From NCBI RefSeq assembly GCF_000260415.1, contig NZ_BACP01000026.1, positions 62,001-126,000 of the forward strand: a DNA stretch of 64,000 nt, read 5' to 3'. The first letter of the stretch is position 1. The number at the start of each line of letters is the position of its first letter. The DNA is from Liquorilactobacillus mali KCTC 3596 = DSM 20444. Its GTDB lineage: Bacteria; Bacillota; Bacilli; Lactobacillales; Lactobacillaceae. A program made the position numbers and the translations under genes. The notes beneath the pieces are model-generated. The model saw only the letters and a list, made by a program, of their open reading frames with translations. It made no database searches and had not been told where the DNA came from. Of this stretch, positions 41,656 to 52,303 are shown one piece after another.

Positions 41656-42198
41656 TCATTTCAAAAGCATTCTTTTGATTTGTGCAAATCTTAATTTTAA
41701 AGAACCATCATAGATATAGTTATTTGATCTAAGAATAACTCCTCCAATAATGTCAGAGTCAACTTTCTCTTCAAGTACTACTTTGTTTGCCCCGACTATT
41801 CTAGCAAAGGAATCAGCCAATTTGGCTTTTTGCTCACTTTCCAAAGGAATAGCCGTTGTAACAACTGCTTTAACTGTTTTTTCGTATTCATCATTTAATC
41901 TAATGTATTCATCAATAATGACATCCAAATCACCAATACGATCGTAGTCAAACAGCATATCCAACAAGTTCTTTAAAGTTTCAGAAGCTGAATCACCCAA
42001 AGTTTTGATAAATTTTTGCTTATCAACCCTTGAAATTTGTTTACTAGTTAAAAGCAACATCATTTTAGGTTCATTGACAAGTATTTGTTTTAATTCTACC
42101 AATTCTTCTTTAAGAGCTTGGCGTTCATCTTTTTCAAGTGCCAATTCAAACAGTGCACTCCCATATCGATGGGCTATTATCGTCTTATTTAACTTCAT
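41656..42198 (-). CDS. atpH: ATP synthase delta subunit
   Basis: Delta links the peripheral stalk to F1. The protein starts [20 protein letters not shown] and contains the terminal [21 protein letters not shown], both family signatures. I chose the ATG at 42198, which follows GGGGAAG and overlaps the atpF end by 14 bases; the longer frame starts inside atpF. 180 residues. Confidence 0.96.
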   Translation of the reverse strand: MKLNKTIIAHRYGSALFELALEKDERQALKEELVELKQILVNEPKMMLLLTSKQISRVDKQKFIKTLGDSASETLKNLLDMLFDYDRIGDLDVIIDEYIRLNDEYEKTVKAVVTTAIPLESEQKAKLADSFARIVGANKVVLEEKVDSDIIGGVILRSNNYIYDGSLKLRFAQIKRMLLK

Positions 42199-42712
42199 TT
42201 TGCTTCCCCAACCCTTCGATATAAGAATCAATTAAGGCCTTTTGATCATCAAGCTGTAAATTCTTCGAGATAACCTTTGAAGCAATTTCAAGTGACAATT
42301 CAGCTACATCATTCTTGACACCTTCCAAAGCATCTTGGCGTTCACGTGCAATATCTTGCTTCGCTGTTTCCTTGAATGATTGGGCTTCACCATGAGCATT
42401 TTCAACAATTATATTTTTTTGCTGTTCACCATTTTTCTTTGCACGCTCAATAATTTGTGATGCTTCAACATGTGATTCTTTCAAAGCACTCTGTCTTTTT
42501 TCTGCAAGTTCTTCGGCTTTTTGCCGAGCATCTTCAGCAGAATCAATATCATTTGCAATTTTATTCGCGCGCTTATCCATCATCTCATTGACAGGACCCC
42601 ACGCAAAATGTTTCAACAGTGCGATTAACACGATAAATAGAACTAGATAAAATAACATATCTCCCCATTTAACAGATGTTGCAACAGCACCAAGTATAAA
42701 ATCTGTACCCAT
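42185..42712 (-). CDS. atpF: ATP synthase b subunit
   Basis: Subunit b forms the peripheral stalk. There is one N-terminal membrane helix (residues 18-36, [19 protein letters not shown]) followed by a long charged helix with the b-subunit pattern [22 protein letters not shown]. The length is 175 residues. Expected order atpB-E-F-H-A-G-D-C is fully kept. Confidence 0.96.
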   Translation of the reverse strand: MGTDFILGAVATSVKWGDMLFYLVLFIVLIALLKHFAWGPVNEMMDKRANKIANDIDSAEDARQKAEELAEKRQSALKESHVEASQIIERAKKNGEQQKNIIVENAHGEAQSFKETAKQDIARERQDALEGVKNDVAELSLEIASKVISKNLQLDDQKALIDSYIEGLGKQNEVK

Positions 42713-42758
42713 TTAATTGACACCTCCTCTGTTTTGACAGTTTAAACAATAATTTTGT

Positions 42759-43717
<959 letters not shown>

Positions 43718-43810
43718 GTCTCACCTCTCTTCCTTTTGATGGCATGACTCATCAAATTTAGAAAAATATGTGCAAAAGCCTAATAACAAGCGCTTTTTAA
43801 TACATATGAA

Positions 43811-43839
43811 ATGATACCACCATTTAAGAAAAAACACAA
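43811..43839 (-). promoter_or_regulatory. atp operon promoter
   Basis: On the minus strand TTGTGT and TATCAT are separated by 17 bases, about 95 bases before atpB. Confidence 0.7.
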
Positions 43840-43856
43840 AATGTTTTTAGAGCATT

Positions 43857-43870
43857 GGAAAGCGTTTTCC
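43857..43870. promoter_or_regulatory. Candidate cre (CcpA) site upstream of atp
   Basis: GGAAAGCGTTTTCC is near-palindromic and matches the cre consensus at 12 of 14 positions. It is centred roughly 60 bases before the predicted start of transcription, the location used in CcpA-activated promoters. Confidence 0.6.
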
Positions 43871-44104
43871 TACATGATATAATAATCTTTTATAGTCAAA
43901 TAGTTATTATCATTATCACACTAACTGCTAAATTTTACTCTTGTTTGTGTATTAGTTAGCAAACACTTTTTTATTCTTTAAGGTATTTTGAAAGTAATAC
44001 GTATTAGCCATTTTTTTGCAATTTAGGATGTTTCTCTTGTGTACAATATAAATATATTTTTTTTGGGACCCGAATTAATGATATTCAAATTTCTGTTAAT
44101 CATC

Positions 44105-44160
44105 AAAAAAAGCATGACGTTCTTGCACTTTTTAATCGTGCCTTAACTTCATGCTTTCTT
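44105..44160 (-). terminator. Terminator of the upp transcript
   Basis: On the minus strand AAAGCATGA pairs with TCATGCTTT around an inner GCACGATT/AAGTGC helix, and seven Ts follow. Confidence 0.8.
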
Positions 44161-44215
44161 TACAACTATATAATAATTTTTCCAACAATAATAAACAATA
44201 GTAGAAGGATAATAG

Positions 44216-44854
44216 TTACTTCGTACCGAATAAACGATCTCCTGCATCACCTAAACCGGGAACAATATAGCCATTTTCGTTTAAATGATCATCCAAAGCT
44301 GCAGCAAAAATATCAATATCAGGATGTGCAGTGCGCAAAGCCTTGACACCTTCTGGTGCAGCAACAAGGCAAACAAACTTGATTGCGACTGCCCCACGCT
44401 TCTTTAATGCATCGACAGCCATAATTGCCGATCCTCCTGTTGCCAACATTGGATCAACCACAAAAATTTCGCGGCTCTCCATATTTTCAGGCATCTTGAC
44501 AAAGTACTCAACGGGCTTCAATGTTTCCTCATCACGATACATTCCCACATGTCCAACCTTTGCAGCCGGAATCAATTCAAGAATACCATCAACCATTCCT
44601 AAACCTGCACGTAAAATGGGTACAATTACAACTTTTTTACCAGCGAGACTCTTTTTCGTTGTCACAGTTATAGGTGTTTCGACCTGAACATCTTCAAGCG
44701 GCATGTCTCTTGACACTTCATAAGCCATCAACTCGGCAATTTCATTGACAACCTCACGAAATTCGCGAGTTCCACAATTCTTATCACGAATAATCGTTAA
44801 TTTATGTTGGATCAGTGGATGATCAAGTACTTCAAATTTTCCCAATCTAGACAC
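44216..44854 (-). CDS. upp: Uracil phosphoribosyltransferase
   Basis: Upp makes UMP from uracil and PRPP. The 212-residue protein contains [14 protein letters not shown]-like [15 protein letters not shown], the PRPP-binding [18 protein letters not shown] and the C-terminal uracil loop [17 protein letters not shown]. The start [13 protein letters not shown] is typical. It lies upstream of atp in the usual lactobacillus order glyA/sua5-upp-atp. Confidence 0.97.
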   Translation of the reverse strand: MSRLGKFEVLDHPLIQHKLTIIRDKNCGTREFREVVNEIAELMAYEVSRDMPLEDVQVETPITVTTKKSLAGKKVVIVPILRAGLGMVDGILELIPAAKVGHVGMYRDEETLKPVEYFVKMPENMESREIFVVDPMLATGGSAIMAVDALKKRGAVAIKFVCLVAAPEGVKALRTAHPDIDIFAAALDDHLNENGYIVPGLGDAGDRLFGTK

Positions 44855-44919
44855 TCCTTTTTTATTCTTAATTATTTTAGCGGAAAAAAAGCAATTTGGC
44901 TAGCTTCTTTCATCTTAAA

Positions 44920-45933
44920 TTAATCTACAAAAAATTGATCTCCTGCCGATTTTTTTAAACGATTCATATAAGCAATTCCCAAGCCTTCTTCTGCAAAGCC
45001 CGTGGCCAAAATCCACTTAATATCTTTTTTATCATCAAAATATCTTAGACCTGCGAAAAGGTTATGGCTTGCCTGCTTGACATCATCACCCAGGTCAAAC
45101 AATTCACAGTTTTCAGGAATTGTTTTTCCTTGCATATTTGAAACCATTATTCCAATTGAAACAGGTTGCTTTTTTGCCCAAGTCAATGCAGCATCCCACT
45201 TACCCTCTTCGACTATTAAGACTTGCGCATCTGGTGCGTAATGCTTGTATTTCATCCCTGGGGCTTTAGGCGTTTCATCTGCACCGACTTTATGCTGATC
45301 TGTATTCAATTGTTTCTGTAAGACAGCCTCTATTTCTTCGACTGTTACCGCACCCGGCCGTAGGATGAGCGGTTTATCGGTCGACATATCAATAATTGTC
45401 GACTCAACACCAACTTGGGTCGGACCATCATCAACAATTCCTGCAATTTTCCCTTCAAGGTCATGGTAAACATGCTCAGCAGTAGTTGGGCTAGGCTTTC
45501 CAGACGAATTAGCAGATGGCCCTACAATTGGAACTTGCGCTAACTCTATCAATCTTCTAGTAACTTCATTTTGTGGCATCCTAAAAGCAGCTGTCTTTAA
45601 ACCACCGGTAACTGTTTTTGAAAGGGTACCAGGTTTAATATTGAATACCAATGTCAATGGACCAGGCCAAAAATTTTTGATTAACTTCTTAGCATCCTCG
45701 CTAATATCTGTTGCAAATTGTTCCATCATCTCAGTAGATGAGACCGTAACTATCAGCGGATTATCAGATGGACGTCCCTTGGCTAAATAAACACGTTTAA
45801 CTGCCAACTCATTTGTAGCATCTGCACCAAGACCATAAACTGTTTCAGTGGGAAATGCTATCAGTTCACCTTTATTCAGTTCACCCGCAGCTTGCTTTAT
45901 TTCAGCTGGTTTATAAATTTTTGTAATCAGCAT
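44920..45933 (-). CDS. Threonylcarbamoyl-AMP synthase (Sua5/YwlC)
   Basis: The enzyme makes threonylcarbamoyl-AMP for t6A modification of ANN-decoding tRNAs. The N-terminal YrdC domain has KGRPSDNPLIVTV, WPGPLTLVF and VPIVGPSANSSGKPSPT; the C-terminal Sua5 domain extends it to 337 residues. The ATG at 45933 follows AAGGAGAAGG; the ORF opens six codons earlier within that site. It overlaps the prmC stop region, indicating coupling. Confidence 0.94.
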   Translation of the reverse strand: MLITKIYKPAEIKQAAGELNKGELIAFPTETVYGLGADATNELAVKRVYLAKGRPSDNPLIVTVSSTEMMEQFATDISEDAKKLIKNFWPGPLTLVFNIKPGTLSKTVTGGLKTAAFRMPQNEVTRRLIELAQVPIVGPSANSSGKPSPTTAEHVYHDLEGKIAGIVDDGPTQVGVESTIIDMSTDKPLILRPGAVTVEEIEAVLQKQLNTDQHKVGADETPKAPGMKYKHYAPDAQVLIVEEGKWDAALTWAKKQPVSIGIMVSNMQGKTIPENCELFDLGDDVKQASHNLFAGLRYFDDKKDIKWILATGFAEEGLGIAYMNRLKKSAGDQFFVD

Positions 45934-45947
45934 TTTCCTTCTCCTTA

Positions 45948-46784
45948 TCATATTGTTACTCTTACCATTCGATCATTCCCATAAAAATCTTTTTTAATTT
46001 CAACTTTTCCGATATTATCGAATAGTTTTGCAACTTGTTGTCCCTGCTTAAATCCTATTTCTAAATACAGCTTTCCTCCCGGCTTAAGATAATTAGTTAT
46101 TTCTTCAGCAAATCTATGATAAAAAAGGAGACCATTTTCTTTTGCAAACAGCGCACTTTTTGGTTCATGAGCAATTACCGACCTATCCATCAAGTCTATC
46201 TCAGAAGCAGCAATATAAGGCGGATTAGAAACTATCAAATCATATTTGCCGTTTAAAACAGACAGCAGGTCACCCGCCGCCAATTTAACTTTCGCCTGCA
46301 AATTAATTGCATTTTCCTTCGCAACCGCCAAGGCTTTCTCCGAAATGTCTGACAAAGTCACGTCCCAATCTGGACGTTCAAGTTGCAAAGATATTCCAAT
46401 TGCTCCCGTTCCAGTGCCGATATCAGCTACTTTCTGCTGCGCATCAATTATTGGATTATCCGATATTATCCATTCGACCAGCTCTTCTGTTTCGGATCGC
46501 GGTATCAAAGTATCTTCTGTCACACGAAAAGTATGTCCGAAAAAAAGTGCATGTCCCAAAATGTATTGCACTGGCCAATCTTCTTGATACATCTTTACCC
46601 TTTTTTTAAATTTACTAAGTTCACTGTCGGCTAAGTTTGTCTGCAAATTCTGCAGTAATTGTAGCTCATTCCATCCTCTAATATCCATTAAAAGTAATTT
46701 AATTGCGCTTTTTGTTTCTTCATTATCTCTATCTATAAAAGAAAAAGCCCATTTCTGGGCCTCAAAAAAATTCATACTACTCAT
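45948..46784 (-). CDS. prmC: Release factor glutamine methyltransferase PrmC
   Basis: PrmC methylates the glutamine of the GGQ motif in release factors. The SAM motif is [15 protein letters not shown] and the catalytic NPPY is in [16 protein letters not shown]. The start [10 protein letters not shown] overlaps the prfA stop by eight bases; starting at the second methionine is possible. The longer upstream frame lies within prfA and was rejected. 278 residues. Confidence 0.95.
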   Translation of the reverse strand: MSSMNFFEAQKWAFSFIDRDNEETKSAIKLLLMDIRGWNELQLLQNLQTNLADSELSKFKKRVKMYQEDWPVQYILGHALFFGHTFRVTEDTLIPRSETEELVEWIISDNPIIDAQQKVADIGTGTGAIGISLQLERPDWDVTLSDISEKALAVAKENAINLQAKVKLAAGDLLSVLNGKYDLIVSNPPYIAASEIDLMDRSVIAHEPKSALFAKENGLLFYHRFAEEITNYLKPGGKLYLEIGFKQGQQVAKLFDNIGKVEIKKDFYGNDRMVRVTI

Positions 46785-47859
46785 TTTGCAGACTCTCCAG
46801 TGCTTTGGTTTGATCAAACAAAATCAAAGCATCAATCACGTCTTCTAATTCACCATTCATAATGCGGTCTAACTTGTTAAGTGTCAAACCAATGCGATGA
46901 TCCGTGACACGGTTTTGCGGATAGTTATAAGTCCTGATTCGTTCAGATCTGTCCCCTGTTCCTACAGCAGATTTACGATTTTGATCATATTCACTTTGTT
47001 CTTTTGAAGAATAGTAGTCATAAACACGTGCCTTTAAAATTTTCATTGCCTTTTCACGATTTTGTTGTTGCGAACGCTGATCTTGCATCGCCACAACAAT
47101 TCCCGTGGGTAAATGTGTCATTCGAACAGCCGAAGATGTCTTATTGATATGCTGTCCACCAGCACCAGAAGAGCGGTAAACATCTACACGAATATCTTTT
47201 GGATCCAAATCAATCTCAACATCTTCTTCTTCAGGCATGACTACCACTGTCGCTGTCGAAGTATGCACCCGTCCAGCAGATTCTGTCACTGGAACACGCT
47301 GAACACGATGCGCGCCGCTTTCATATTTTAGCTTCGAATAGACACTGTCACCATTGATCAACAATGCAATTTCTTTAAATCCGCCAACTTCGGTGACATT
47401 CTTATCAAGGACTTCAATGGTCCAACCTTCTTTTTCAGCAAACTTGGAATACATTCCAAATAAATCCGCCGCAAAAAGGCTCGCTTCGTCGCCACCGGCT
47501 GCACCACGAATCTCCATAATAATATTTTTGTCATCGTTAGGATCCTTAGGCAATAATAGAATTTTAATCTCGGATTCCAATGCCTCTTTATCAGACTTGG
47601 CTGTTGCCAACTCTTCCTTAACCATCGAGGCCATTTCATCATCGAGCTTTTCACCTAGCATCTCTTCATCATCTTTGATTGTTTGCACAACTTCTTTATA
47701 CTGATTATACTTTTCAACAGTCTCACGTAAGTCTGCCATTTCTTTTGAGAGACTCGTGAACTTTCTGGTATCGCTGATGATATCTGGATCAGATAGTAAT
47801 TCGCCCAACTCTTCGTATCGATCCTCAAGAGATTGCAAGCGGTCAAATAAGTCATTCAT
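46777..47859 (-). CDS. prfA: Peptide chain release factor 1
   Basis: RF1 recognises UAA and UAG. The GGQ motif is in [18 protein letters not shown] and the anticodon-like PxT tripeptide is [14 protein letters not shown] nearby. The length of 360 residues is standard. It is followed directly by its modifying enzyme prmC. Confidence 0.97.
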   Translation of the reverse strand: MNDLFDRLQSLEDRYEELGELLSDPDIISDTRKFTSLSKEMADLRETVEKYNQYKEVVQTIKDDEEMLGEKLDDEMASMVKEELATAKSDKEALESEIKILLLPKDPNDDKNIIMEIRGAAGGDEASLFAADLFGMYSKFAEKEGWTIEVLDKNVTEVGGFKEIALLINGDSVYSKLKYESGAHRVQRVPVTESAGRVHTSTATVVVMPEEEDVEIDLDPKDIRVDVYRSSGAGGQHINKTSSAVRMTHLPTGIVVAMQDQRSQQQNREKAMKILKARVYDYYSSKEQSEYDQNRKSAVGTGDRSERIRTYNYPQNRVTDHRIGLTLNKLDRIMNGELEDVIDALILFDQTKALESLQNE

Positions 47860-47905
47860 TTAAAAATACTCCTCCATCTTCTTCTTTAAAAACAATTGTG
47901 ATTTG

Positions 47906-48478
47906 CTAATTCAAAGGCGGGTTCAAATAATGTTTGCGACATACAGGATAATACGCTTCGTTTCCGCCCACTAAGATTTGTTCACCACTATACACTGGAT
48001 GACCGTCATGGACCCTAAGATTCATAATTGCTTTCTTAGCGCAAAACCAGCAGATTGTTTTCATTTCTTCAATCTTATCAGCATATAATAACAAGTATTT
48101 TGAACCCTCAAATAATTCATTACGAAAATCATTTTTCAATCCAAAAGCCATAACTGGAATATTCAGCTCATCAACAATTCTCGCAAATTCCTTGATATGG
48201 TGCTGTTTTAGAAACTGTGCTTCATCAATTAACACACAGTCTATTTTCTTACCTATCTTGGCAATTGAATCATAGACATTAGTTTTCTCATAAATTAGGG
48301 TGGCTTTCCTTTTTAACCCAATTCGGCTTGTGATAAACCCCAACTCATCCCTATCATCAACTGCACTAGTCATAATTACAACTGACTTATCTTGTTCTTC
48401 ATAATTATGTGCGACTTTCAATATTTCGATGCTTTTCCCACTATTCATCGCACCATAACGGAAAAACAGCTGTGCCAT
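47906..48478 (-). CDS. tdk: Thymidine kinase
   Basis: This type II thymidine kinase phosphorylates thymidine with ATP. The P-loop is [15 protein letters not shown], the catalytic-acid region is [10 protein letters not shown], and a zinc site is formed by CWFCAKKA and CRKH. The ATG at 48478 follows GGAGTTGA; the in-frame TTG before it is the ribosome site. 190 residues. It lies upstream of prfA as in most lactobacilli. Confidence 0.96.
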   Translation of the reverse strand: MAQLFFRYGAMNSGKSIEILKVAHNYEEQDKSVVIMTSAVDDRDELGFITSRIGLKRKATLIYEKTNVYDSIAKIGKKIDCVLIDEAQFLKQHHIKEFARIVDELNIPVMAFGLKNDFRNELFEGSKYLLLYADKIEEMKTICWFCAKKAIMNLRVHDGHPVYSGEQILVGGNEAYYPVCRKHYLNPPLN

Positions 48479-48652
48479 GACTATCAACTCCAAATTTAGA
48501 CTTTCCTACCAATTATATATGATTTCCTCACAAATTTCACTATTCATATGCCAGATGTTTTAGTATTTACTTTAAGAATAGTTTTTATCTGTCAGTACAG
48601 TAACCTTTTCCCTGGATTTTGTGATATTATCTTCTTTGTAATTATACAAGAT

Positions 48653-48821
48653 AATGTGACATAAGTTTGGAAGTTTTGAGTACTATTTTGAGTTATGACT
48701 GTAGCTATCTTCGCTGCTATAATAATTTGAAATTGTGCGGAAAAGCTCAACTTTTGGAACACACGTATACGTAATTAACAAAGAAGCTGTTACTAATCAT
48801 CAATTCTGCAGCAACTTCTTT
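48653..48821 (+). repeat. Dispersed intergenic repeat, copy 8
   Basis: A plus-orientation copy upstream of murT. It starts AATGTGACATAAGTT, includes GGAACACACGTATACG and ends in an AAAGAAGCTGTT/GCAGCAACTTCTTT hairpin. It ends 19 bases before murT and its frame gave murT a false N-terminal extension. Confidence 0.75.
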
Positions 48822-48839
48822 GGAAATGGGGGAAATACA

Positions 48840-50189
48840 ATGTCACTCAGAAGTTCAGTAGCAATTACTGCAGGACGCACATCCTATTGGTTTTTGCACA
48901 ACTTTTTGCATGGTGGTACCGCATTGCCGGGAAAAATAACACTTGCAATTGATCCAGATGTTCTGCAAGATCTCGCAAAAAATTATGAAACAGTTATTAT
49001 AACTGGGACAAATGGAAAGACGCTGACTACTGCACTCACAGTCAAGGCTCTGAAAGCAAAATATCCACAGGTATTAACTAATCCAAGCGGATCTAATATG
49101 AAACAAGGAATAGTCACTGCCTTCTTAACTTCACAGAAAACTAAATCTGGTAAAAACTTGGCTGTACTCGAAACAGATGAAGCCAACGTAGAACTTGTGA
49201 CAAAATATGTAAGACCAAAAGTTTTTGTATTAACTAATATTTTTCGCGATCAGATGGATCGTTATGGTGAAATTTATACAACTTATGCAAAAATTCTTGC
49301 AGGAATTAAACTAGAACCAACAGCAACTATTATCGCAAATGGTGACGCACCGATTTTCAACAGTGTGGCACTTCCTAACCGGCTTATCTACTATGGTATC
49401 GATGCACAAGAAGACAAAGAACAACAGGCTTTGCCAAATACCGATGGTTTATTATGTCCTAAATGTCAACATATCCTGCATTACAAGAAGATTTCATATG
49501 CAAATCTGGGCAAGTACTACTGTCCAAATTGTGACTTTAAGCGACCAGAACTGGACTTTTCGGTATCTAAAATTGTTCAGCAGACTCCTCAGAGTTCTGA
49601 GTTTATTGTTGACGATACGACAATCAATTTACACATCGGTGGAACTTACAACATTTATAATGCTCTAGCCGCGTACAGTATTGCTCGATTCTTTGCTATT
49701 GGCAGCTCATTGATTGCAACTGCATTAAATGATAATGATGAAAAAATATTTGGCAGACAAGAAGTTATAAATGTTGATAATAAAGAAATCACTTTGATAT
49801 TAGTTAAGAATCCTGTAGGCTTAGACCAAGTGCTTGAGATGATTAAAACTGATCCAGAACCTTTCTCTCTTGCCGTCTTGTTAAATGCCAATTATGCTGA
49901 CGGGATTGACACAAGCTGGATTTGGGATGGCCGCTTCGAGAACCTCCCTTTCAATAATATTCCAAACGTTCTTGCAGGTGGCGAGCGCTATCGTGATATC
50001 TCTTTTCGTTTAAAAGTTGCCGGTGTTTCAGATAAGCAATTTCTGGAACGTGAAAGTCTTACCGAAGTTTTGGAGGCACTTAAGAAAATGCCTTCCAATA
50101 GGATTTATGTTCTGGCAACCTATACTGCTGTGCTCCAGTTACGCAAGTTGTTGGCAAGTCAAGGATATATTAAGGAGGGGATGGAATAA
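48840..50189 (+). CDS. murT: Lipid II isoglutaminyl synthase, Mur ligase-like subunit MurT
   Basis: MurT works with GatD to amidate the D-glutamate of lipid II. The Mur ligase P-loop TGTNGKTLTTAL is near residue 57. A zinc-ribbon insertion with CPKC and CPNC is at about residues 205-230, and the C-terminal DUF1727 domain follows. The start at 48840 follows GGGGGAA; the 35 codons upstream lie in a repeat element. 449 residues. It overlaps gatD by one base. Confidence 0.95.
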   Translation: MSLRSSVAITAGRTSYWFLHNFLHGGTALPGKITLAIDPDVLQDLAKNYETVIITGTNGKTLTTALTVKALKAKYPQVLTNPSGSNMKQGIVTAFLTSQKTKSGKNLAVLETDEANVELVTKYVRPKVFVLTNIFRDQMDRYGEIYTTYAKILAGIKLEPTATIIANGDAPIFNSVALPNRLIYYGIDAQEDKEQQALPNTDGLLCPKCQHILHYKKISYANLGKYYCPNCDFKRPELDFSVSKIVQQTPQSSEFIVDDTTINLHIGGTYNIYNALAAYSIARFFAIGSSLIATALNDNDEKIFGRQEVINVDNKEITLILVKNPVGLDQVLEMIKTDPEPFSLAVLLNANYADGIDTSWIWDGRFENLPFNNIPNVLAGGERYRDISFRLKVAGVSDKQFLERESLTEVLEALKKMPSNRIYVLATYTAVLQLRKLLASQGYIKEGME

Positions 50190-50893
50190 TGAATCTTAAA
50201 TTGAACGTTGCCCATCTCTATGGCGATCTCCTAAATACCTATGGTGATATCGGAAATATTCTCGTTCTCGAATATTATGCAAAACAAATGAACGTTGAAT
50301 TAACTTCCGAAATTGTCAGTTTAGACCAGCAATTCGAGGAGTCCAAGTTTGATCTTGCCTTTTTTGGTGGTGGTCAAGACTATGAACAAGTTATCGTTTC
50401 AAAGGACATTCAAAATAAAAAAGAAGCATTAACTTTCTTTATTGAAAATGATGGACCAATGCTTGCAATATGTGGCGGCTATCAGCTTCTTGGTGAATAC
50501 TACATCTCCGCTAAAGGCGAAAAAATAGCAGGGATCAATGCTCTTCCCCATTATACAAAGAGTCAAGACAACAACCGTTTTATCGGCGATATCATTATCA
50601 AGAATTCCGAAACTGGTCAAGAATATCATGGATTCGAAAATCATAATGGTATGACGTTCTTGGGTAATGGTGAACGACCGCTAGGAACAGTTATTAGTGG
50701 TCATGGAAATAATGGTGAAGATAAGTCAGAAGGAGCTATTTATAAAAATGTCTTTTGTTCCTATTTTCATGGTCCAATTCTTGCACGCAATGGGGAATTA
50801 GCCAAAAGGCTCCTTTTACTGGCACTAAAACGCAAGTATCCAACCAGTGACTTTACGCAACAGGAACAGTTGGAAATCAAACCGACGTATTGA
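50189..50893 (+). CDS. gatD: Lipid II isoglutaminyl synthase, glutaminase subunit GatD
   Basis: GatD is a class I-type glutamine amidotransferase that supplies ammonia to MurT. The nucleophile is C95 in MLAICGGYQLLG and the catalytic histidine lies in CSYFHGPILARN near residue 194. Length 234. The stop-start overlap (TAATG) with murT is typical. Amidated peptidoglycan stems are usual in lactic acid bacteria and needed for efficient crosslinking. Confidence 0.96.
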   Translation: MNLKLNVAHLYGDLLNTYGDIGNILVLEYYAKQMNVELTSEIVSLDQQFEESKFDLAFFGGGQDYEQVIVSKDIQNKKEALTFFIENDGPMLAICGGYQLLGEYYISAKGEKIAGINALPHYTKSQDNNRFIGDIIIKNSETGQEYHGFENHNGMTFLGNGERPLGTVISGHGNNGEDKSEGAIYKNVFCSYFHGPILARNGELAKRLLLLALKRKYPTSDFTQQEQLEIKPTY

Positions 50894-50965
50894 TTAATTG
50901 CTATCTTGGAACAACAAATTAACCTAGTTAAGATTAAGATGTATCAAAGAGTATCTCAAATAATG

Positions 50966-51085
50966 AAAGTATGACATAGATCTGTAATATTTGAGTACTA
51001 ACAAAAGATTATGAATGTAGTACTTTTTTCACTATGAATAGTTCAAATTTGATGAAGAATATTGATTCATTGAACATTTTTATAC
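50966..51085 (+). repeat. Dispersed intergenic repeat, copy 9
   Basis: AAGTATGACATAGATCTG with TGAGTACTAAC behind it is the 5' end of the element in plus orientation. It abuts copy 10 in the opposite orientation, so the pair forms a large inverted arrangement. Confidence 0.65.
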
Positions 51086-51222
51086 AAAAAAGAGCTGGGC
51101 CAAAAGTGAAATTTTAGCCTAGCTCTTCTATTTATTACGGATAAACGTGTTCCATAAGTCAAAATTTTCCGTCTAACCTCGAATTAATCATAGCAAATTT
51201 TACCGACTTATGTCACACTCCC
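51086..51222 (-). repeat. Dispersed intergenic repeat, copy 10 (most complete)
   Basis: Minus strand order: GGGAGTGTGACATAAGTC, GGTAAAATTTGCTATGATTA, GAGGTTAGACGGAAAATTTT, GACTTATGGAACACG, TTTATCCGTAATAAATAG, then an AGAGCTAGGCTAAAAT/ACTTTTGGCCCAGCTCT hairpin followed by TTTTTT. It serves as reference copy and as terminator of manA. Confidence 0.9.
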
Positions 51223-51300
51223 TTATCCTTTAATCAAACCTGACAATTCTTGTAAGTAGTTTTGTGCAATGTTCTGTTTCTATCTCTCACACTACATCTT

Positions 51301-52269
51301 TTATGCTTTTTCCCCAGGTTCAGAGATAATCATTGTTAAGTTCCCTTTGAATTGCCATTTTTTCACGTCAAATGGCAAGATAAAGTGAACACCCTTCTTG
51401 ATCGGATAATTCTGCTTTTCAATTACCAACTCGCCTTGACCATCAAGTACAGAAAACAATGTATAGGGTGCCTTTGTACGTGTCCCCGTACTCTGTCCTC
51501 CTTCTAATTCCAATTTGTAAACACTAAAAAAGTCCGTTTGAACAAAAGTTGTAAGTGTACCATCACCTAATCTATCAACCTTTATATCAAGTTCTGGATC
51601 TTTGTGAGGAACGTTTGTAACATCGATTGATTGTTGAATATGCAGTTCTCTCTTTTGTCCAGTCTTTTCATCGACACGATCAAAATCGTAAACACGATAT
51701 GTCGTATCACTACTTTGCTGAGTTTCGAGAACCACAACACCTTTGCCAATTGCGTGAATAGTTCCACTTGGAACATATAAGAAATCACCGGCTTTAACAG
51801 GAACATGGCGCAATAATTTATCCCATTGCCCATTTTTAATTAGCTCTGTCAATTCCCCACGCGACTTAGCATGGTGCCCATAAATCATTTCAGAATCTTC
51901 ATCGGCTGAGATTACATACCAGCATTCTGTTTTTCCTAATTCATGTTCATGTTCCATTGCATATTTATCGTCAGGATGAACCTGAACTGAAAGTTCTGTG
52001 CGTGCATCTAGGATCTTAGTTAATAATGGGAAAACATCTCCCTTAGCATTTCCGAACACTTCACGATGAGAATCCCAAAGCTCATTCAGCTTAACTCCTT
52101 TGAATTCTCCATTTCTAACAGTTGCAGGTCCATGAAGATGAGCAGAAATCGCCCAGCATTCCCCTGTATGCTCACTTGGAATTTCATACCCGAACTCGCT
52201 GGCCAGCTTGTTGCCACCCCATATTTTTTCTTGGAAAGCAGGTTCTAAAAAAAGTGGTTCTTTTGACAT
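51301..52269 (-). CDS. manA: Mannose-6-phosphate isomerase, class I
   Basis: ManA interconverts mannose-6-P and fructose-6-P. The zinc ligands are in SVQVHPDDKYA and GTIHAIGKG, with GKTECWYV between them. The start MSKEPLFLEP at 52269 follows GAGAGGGG; the longer frame upstream has no ribosome site. Length 322. It is likely monocistronic or joined to the serine hydrolase upstream, which ends 34 bases before. Confidence 0.95.
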   Translation of the reverse strand: MSKEPLFLEPAFQEKIWGGNKLASEFGYEIPSEHTGECWAISAHLHGPATVRNGEFKGVKLNELWDSHREVFGNAKGDVFPLLTKILDARTELSVQVHPDDKYAMEHEHELGKTECWYVISADEDSEMIYGHHAKSRGELTELIKNGQWDKLLRHVPVKAGDFLYVPSGTIHAIGKGVVVLETQQSSDTTYRVYDFDRVDEKTGQKRELHIQQSIDVTNVPHKDPELDIKVDRLGDGTLTTFVQTDFFSVYKLELEGGQSTGTRTKAPYTLFSVLDGQGELVIEKQNYPIKKGVHFILPFDVKKWQFKGNLTMIISEPGEKA

Positions 52270-52303
52270 AGACGTACCCCTCTCAAATTTGGCTTCGCTT
52301 ACA

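Noticed and set aside
48735-48839. N-terminal extension of MurT by 35 residues
   Set aside because: The extension lies in repeat copy 8, and a GGGGGA ribosome site precedes the ATG at 48840, where family similarity begins.
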